A stretch of 64,000 nucleotides of DNA from Syngnathus acus. Its lineage: Eukaryota; Chordata; Actinopteri; Syngnathiformes; Syngnathidae. The notes under the pieces are model-generated. The model ran no database searches. It was given only the letters and a program-made list of their open reading frames with translations, and was not told where the DNA came from. Positions 60,801-64,000 of this stretch are shown in pieces. The first letter of the stretch is position 1. Each line of letters begins with the position of its first letter. The position numbers and the translations under genes are program-made. Location of the stretch: positions 2,093,501-2,157,500 of the forward strand of contig NC_051103.1 in the NCBI RefSeq assembly GCF_901709675.1, given 5' to 3'.

Positions 60801-63800
60801 GGCGCAATCGTCGGGGGGGGTTGCTGCGTTTTGACGGATCACTCCGGACATTCCGATAATGACTTGCCGGGGCTTGTCGCTTCCGCTCGGCAAGGCCCGT
60901 GATGGGCCAAGCCGAGGAGGGGAGGCAGCATGTGCGCCGGGAACGGCGCCCGCTTGGCTCCGGTTACGTTTGGCCGGTCCCGAGCGGGTACTGGGCCTGA
61001 ACGTCGGACCCCGTTTTCTTCTTGTACAGTGCCTTGCGAAAGTATTCGGCCCCCTTGAACCTTTCAACATTTCGCCACATTTCAGGCTTCAAACATAAAG
61101 ATATAAAATTTTAATTTTTTGTCAAGAATCAACAACAAGTGGGACACAATTGTGAAGTGGAACGAAATTTATTGGATAATTTAAACTTTTTTAACAAATA
61201 AAAAACTGAAAAGTGGGGCGTGCAATATTATTCGGCCCCTTTACTTTCAGTGCAGCAAACTCATTCCAGAAGTTCAGTGAGGATCTTTGAATGATCCAAT
61301 GTTGTCCTAAATGACTGATGATGATAAATAGAATGCACCTGTGTGTAATCAAGTCTCAGTATAAATGCACCTGCTCTTTGATAGTCTCAGGGTTCTGTTT
61401 AAAGCGCAGAGAGAACCATGAAGACAAAGGAACACACCAGGCAGGTCCAAGATACTGTTGTGGAGAAGTTTAAAGCCGGATTTGGATACAAAAAGATTTC
61501 CCAAGCTTTAAACATCTCAAGGAGCACTGTGCAAGCAATTATATTGAAATGGAAGGAGTATCAGACCACTGCAAATCTACCAAGACCCGGCCGTCCCTCC
61601 AAACTTTCATCTCAAACAAGGAGAAGACTGATCAGAGATGCAGCCAAGAGGCCCATGATCACTCTGGATGAACTGCAGATAACTACAGCTGAGGTGGGAG
61701 AGTCTGTCCATAGGACAACAATCAGTCGTGCACTGCACAAATCTGGCCTTTATGGAAGAGTGGCAAGAAGAAAGCCATTTCTCAAAGATATCCATAAAAA
61801 GTCTCGTTTAAAGTTTGCCACAAGCCACCTGGGAGACACACCAAACAAGTGGAAGAAGGTGCTCTGGTCAGATGAAACCAAAATCGAACTTTTTGGCCAC
61901 AATGCAAAACGATATGTTTGGCGTAAAAGCAACACAGCTCATCACCCTGAACACACCATCCCCACTGTCAAACATGGTGGTGGCAGCATCGTGGTTTGGG
62001 CCTGCATTTCTTCAGCAGGGACAGGGAAGATGGCTAAAATTGATGGGAAGATGGATGGAGACAAATACAGGACCATTCTGGAAGAAAACCTGTTGGAGTC
62101 TGCAAAAGACCTGAGACTGGGACGGAGATTTATCTTCCAACAGGACAATGATCCAAAACATAAAGCCAAATCTACAATGGAATGGTTCACAAATAGACGT
62201 ATCCAGGTGTTAGAATGGCCAAGTCAAAGTCCAGACCTGAATCCAATCGAGAATCTGTGGAAAGAGCTGAAGACTGCTGTTCACAAACGCTCTCCATCCA
62301 ACCTCACTGAGCTCGAGCTGTTTTGCAAGGAAGAATGGGCAAGAATTCCAGTCTCTCGATGTGAAAAACTGATAGAGACATACCCCAAGCGACTTGCAGC
62401 TGTAATTGCAGCAAAAGGTGGCGCTACAACATATTAGCGCAAGGGGGCCGAATAATATTGCACGCCCCACCTTTCAGTTTTTTATTTGTTAAAAAAGTTT
62501 AAATTATCCAATAAATTTTGTTCCACTTCACGATTGTGTCCCACTTGTTGATTCTTGACAAAAAATTAAACTTTTATATCTTTATGTTTGAAGCCTGAAA
62601 TGTCGCGAAATGTTGAAAGGTTCAAGGGGGCCGAATACTTTCGCAAGGCACTGTACATCCAGGACCAAATGCTCCCTCTGCTTTGTGCAGGCAACACTCT
62701 GACTGGTGTTTTGGGTACCGAACGTCGTCTCAAATCGCCATGGTAACACTCACTGGATATAACACGCCGCCACGTGTTTTGCTTCTTTTGTGCGCGACGA
62801 TGGCGTAACGAAGCAGCGGCGGCGTTTTGCGGCACGCTCAACGAGGTGGCGGCCAAAGCTTCTTCATAATTCATCAATGGCGCATCAAAGCGACACAAGT
62901 CCTTATTAGCCGGGCACGCCAGCTTTCATTTCTTGCGTTTCTTCTGGGAGTTGCGTGGCGCCGCGACACGCGTGCCGTGCTACTCGTCAGGTGCCCGAGT
63001 CCTCTCAGCTCGAGAGGCGGCCGGCCGGCAGTGGACGCAAACGACCGCCGCGAGCGAACCGGGAGCGGAAAGTGGGACACGGCGTCTTACCGAGCGACAA
63101 TTTCAGACCTTCCGCCGAGATTGACGCTTTAGATTCCGCCACCTCAAATTTGAGGAGTCACGCAGCACTCGCGGCGCTCGCGGCTGTCAAAATCAGGTCA
63201 GGCCACGTTCTCGGAGTCGCTCCGGCCGCGGGCTGTTTGCAAGGTGCTACTTTGCAGCCAAATCATTTTGCCCCTGCACGCTGGCACGGTGATGTCATCC
63301 ATTTTGCATCGCTCCTACAAGACAATATCGAGCCCTGTTTACATTGACGCGCGCCAATACCGCCTGCTCTCCAAATATCGAGAATATTGTATTTGAGGTT
63401 TAGGACACGCTCATTAAGGAGGAAAAAGAGAAATGTGGGAACGTGCTAAGCTGGACAACACCATACAAGCGCTGGCAGGGAAAGAAAGATTTCACTTTTC
63501 TACTAATTGGACCTAATTGGGCACGGTGGCACATGAATAACACTCTGACGATTGGCCTCGTTAGTCCGACTATTAACCAGCATCTTGGTCAAACAAAGCG
63601 GCTTATTAGGGAGCGAGGGGGGGGCCAATGTCGGTACACAGATAGAACCAGAACCAGAAGTAAAAGCAAAGCCGAGACTACGACCAAACCCCGAGGCTAT
63701 ACAATGATATTTCCTAAAAGCAAAACTAGAACCAGAAGCAACCACAGGCATCGCTAAAAGGGGGGCGAAACCCCAACTGGCGTCAGAACTCGGAGCGGAA

Positions 63801-63970
63801 CCTCGGCCGCTTACCTTCTTGCACGGCCTGGAAAGGGTTGTTGGCTTGGATGAGCTTGATGGAGTGCGTGATCTTCTCGCTCTGCAGCACGTCATCGCTC
63901 AGGCTGAGGTCCGACACGGCCAGCTGGAACACCTCGTCGTCCCGGGCCGCGTTCTCCTCAAAGATCGCAC
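42855..63970 (-). CDS. grid1: Glutamate receptor delta-1 subunit (5' exon outside window)
   Basis: Sixteen minus-strand exons: 63970-63815, 53956-53672, 52003-51798, 50846-50793, 49334-49161, 49047-48886, 48816-48697, 47562-47461, 47344-47222, 47158-47084, 47000-46658, 46513-46375, 45090-44895, 44835-44669, 44402-44156 and 43286-42855. All phases join to about 992 residues (human GRID1 1009), so only the signal-peptide exon is missing. The order is amino-terminal domain ([20 protein letters not shown] to the KDIKR-LATW join), ligand-binding S1 ([40 protein letters not shown]), M1 to M3, S2 ([23 protein letters not shown]) and M4, then a long tail with [11 protein letters not shown] and a PDZ ligand ending STSI. 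GluD1 binds glycine/D-serine and cerebellin-neurexin complexes at synapses. The M3 motif reads SYTANLAAY instead of SYTANLAAF. Introns carry hAT, SINE and Tc1 insertions. Confidence 0.97.
45143..46022 (+). mobile_element. hAT element remnant in a grid1 intron
   Basis: 880 bp with terminal repeats TAGAGATGCACCGATC and a perfect 8-bp duplication CCCGGTGG (45135-45142, 46023-46030). From 45373 the plus strand starts [20 protein letters not shown], a BED-finger start typical of ZBED-like hAT transposases, quickly broken. Subterminal regions are packed with GATATCGG/CCGATATC motifs, candidate transposase sites. It lies between the M3 exon and the first S2 exon. Confidence 0.88.
51401..51424. repeat. 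(CTGA)n microsatellite
   Basis: Six tetranucleotide units in a grid1 intron; CA-rich sequence precedes it. Confidence 0.85.
52004..53671 (-). other. grid1: grid1 intron
   Basis: 1.7 kb between the exons ending 52003 and starting 53672. No conserved coding content or transposon is recognised. Confidence 0.5.
54689..54737. repeat. Imperfect (GCT)n trinucleotide tract
   Basis: CTGCTGCCGCTGTTGCTGCT-type units in a grid1 intron. Confidence 0.8.
57577..57790. repeat. Perfect 107-bp tandem duplication
   Basis: Copies 57577-57683 and 57684-57790 appear identical base for base; the shared start TCTGATATGTATTTCTGAGC recurs exactly once. AT-rich and non-coding, within the large grid1 intron. Confidence 0.92.
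58361..58725 (-). mobile_element. tRNA-derived SINE (abundant teleost type)
   Basis: On the minus strand the element begins GGCGGCTCGGTGGCGCACTG and carries A-box-like (TGGCGCACTGG) and B-box (GGTTCGATTCC) pol III promoter motifs. A body with GAGTTTGCATGTTCTCCCC and GTTTTCTCCGGGCACTCCGG follows, ending in a TGGATGGATGG tail. A 15-bp duplication GAATGTTGCCTTTTC (58346-58360, 58726-58740) marks LINE-driven insertion. Confidence 0.88.
61027..62653 (+). mobile_element. Apparently complete Tc1-like transposon
   Basis: 1627 bp flanked by TA, with about 210-bp terminal inverted repeats that differ at only a handful of positions. Each arm carries an outer and an inner ATTCGGCCCC block in direct orientation, the IR/DR arrangement of two transposase sites per end. 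A single uninterrupted transposase frame occupies the middle (61418-62437). It sits antisense to grid1 in its large 5' intron. Confidence 0.95.
61418..62437 (+). CDS. Tc1-type DD34E transposase, full length
   Basis: 339 residues with no stop or frameshift, the usual Tc1 length. N-terminal paired-like helix-turn-helix regions ([19 protein letters not shown]; then [20 protein letters not shown]) with the GRPSK linker bind the terminal repeats. Catalytic triad: [24 protein letters not shown] and [11 protein letters not shown], with 34 residues between the second Asp and the Glu. It cuts at the ends and pastes at TA. The ATG follows GAGAACC, a reasonable context, with MKTKEHT as in related fish copies. 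The intact frame and near-identical ends suggest a young copy; activity is not shown. Confidence 0.95.
   Translation: MKTKEHTRQVQDTVVEKFKAGFGYKKISQALNISRSTVQAIILKWKEYQTTANLPRPGRPSKLSSQTRRRLIRDAAKRPMITLDELQITTAEVGESVHRTTISRALHKSGLYGRVARRKPFLKDIHKKSRLKFATSHLGDTPNKWKKVLWSDETKIELFGHNAKRYVWRKSNTAHHPEHTIPTVKHGGGSIVVWACISSAGTGKMAKIDGKMDGDKYRTILEENLLESAKDLRLGRRFIFQQDNDPKHKAKSTMEWFTNRRIQVLEWPSQSPDLNPIENLWKELKTAVHKRSPSNLTELELFCKEEWARIPVSRCEKLIETYPKRLAAVIAAKGGATTY
62654..63814 (-). other. grid1: Remainder of the large grid1 intron
   Basis: No repeat family or exon recognised apart from an X-box-like site at 62734-62747. GC-rich near 63000-63100. Confidence 0.45.
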
Positions 63971-64000
63971 CTAAAGAGAACGCAAGAGAGCGTCACGACG

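Larger units (their letters stand above)
53957..61026 (-). other. grid1: Large grid1 intron, 5' part of the locus
   Basis: Part of a 9.9-kb intron (53957-63814). It contains a GCTGCC/GTTGCTGCT trinucleotide tract at about 54689-54737, CA microsatellites (54444-54459, 60110-60155), a 107-bp tandem duplication, a SINE and, further on, the Tc1 element. No other coding exon is recognised. Confidence 0.5.

Overview
The window is vertebrate nuclear DNA, almost certainly from a teleost fish. It has spliced genes with GT-AG introns, compact intergenic spaces, fish-type transposons (hAT, Tc1, Tigger, a CR1/L2-type LINE, a tRNA-derived SINE), many CA/GT microsatellites, and proteins that align residue by residue with known vertebrate families. 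No prokaryotic or organellar features, CRISPR arrays, rRNA or tRNA genes were seen. I cannot name the species from the sequence.

Layout. 215-1717 (+): the 3' part of a divergent TATA-binding-protein paralogue, cut by the window start. 3300-3674 (+): tmem100. 4989-5282 (+): smim36. 8960-11080 (-): hlf, a PAR-bZIP factor in four coding exons. 15171-16417 (+): a three-exon GPCR of the OXER1/HCAR/GPR31 group. 16742-18100: a 5'-truncated LINE. 18953-20074: a hAT remnant. 20317-24550 (-): a three-exon gene for a 1258-residue secreted, Pro/Trp/Tyr-rich repeat protein that I cannot assign to a family. 25516-26874 (-): drd5, intronless. 27560-36045 (+): ccser2. 36046-42854: a gene-poor spacer. 42855-63970 (-): grid1, 16 coding exons, with only the first (signal peptide) exon beyond the window.

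Synteny, from general knowledge of the human map: tmem100, smim36 and hlf lie together on human 17q22, while ccser2 and grid1 are convergent neighbours on 10q23. The window therefore joins two ancestral blocks, with the GPCR, the repeat protein and drd5 between them. MMD, which sits between HLF and SMIM36 in human, is absent here.

The genes do not form a pathway. grid1 (synaptic receptor), drd5 (dopamine receptor) and ccser2 (coiled-coil protein) are neural or cytoskeletal; hlf and the TBP paralogue act in transcription. The most novel items are the rapidly duplicating secreted repeat protein, the divergent TBP paralogue with a hAT MITE inserted at a splice donor, and an apparently intact Tc1 transposon in a grid1 intron.
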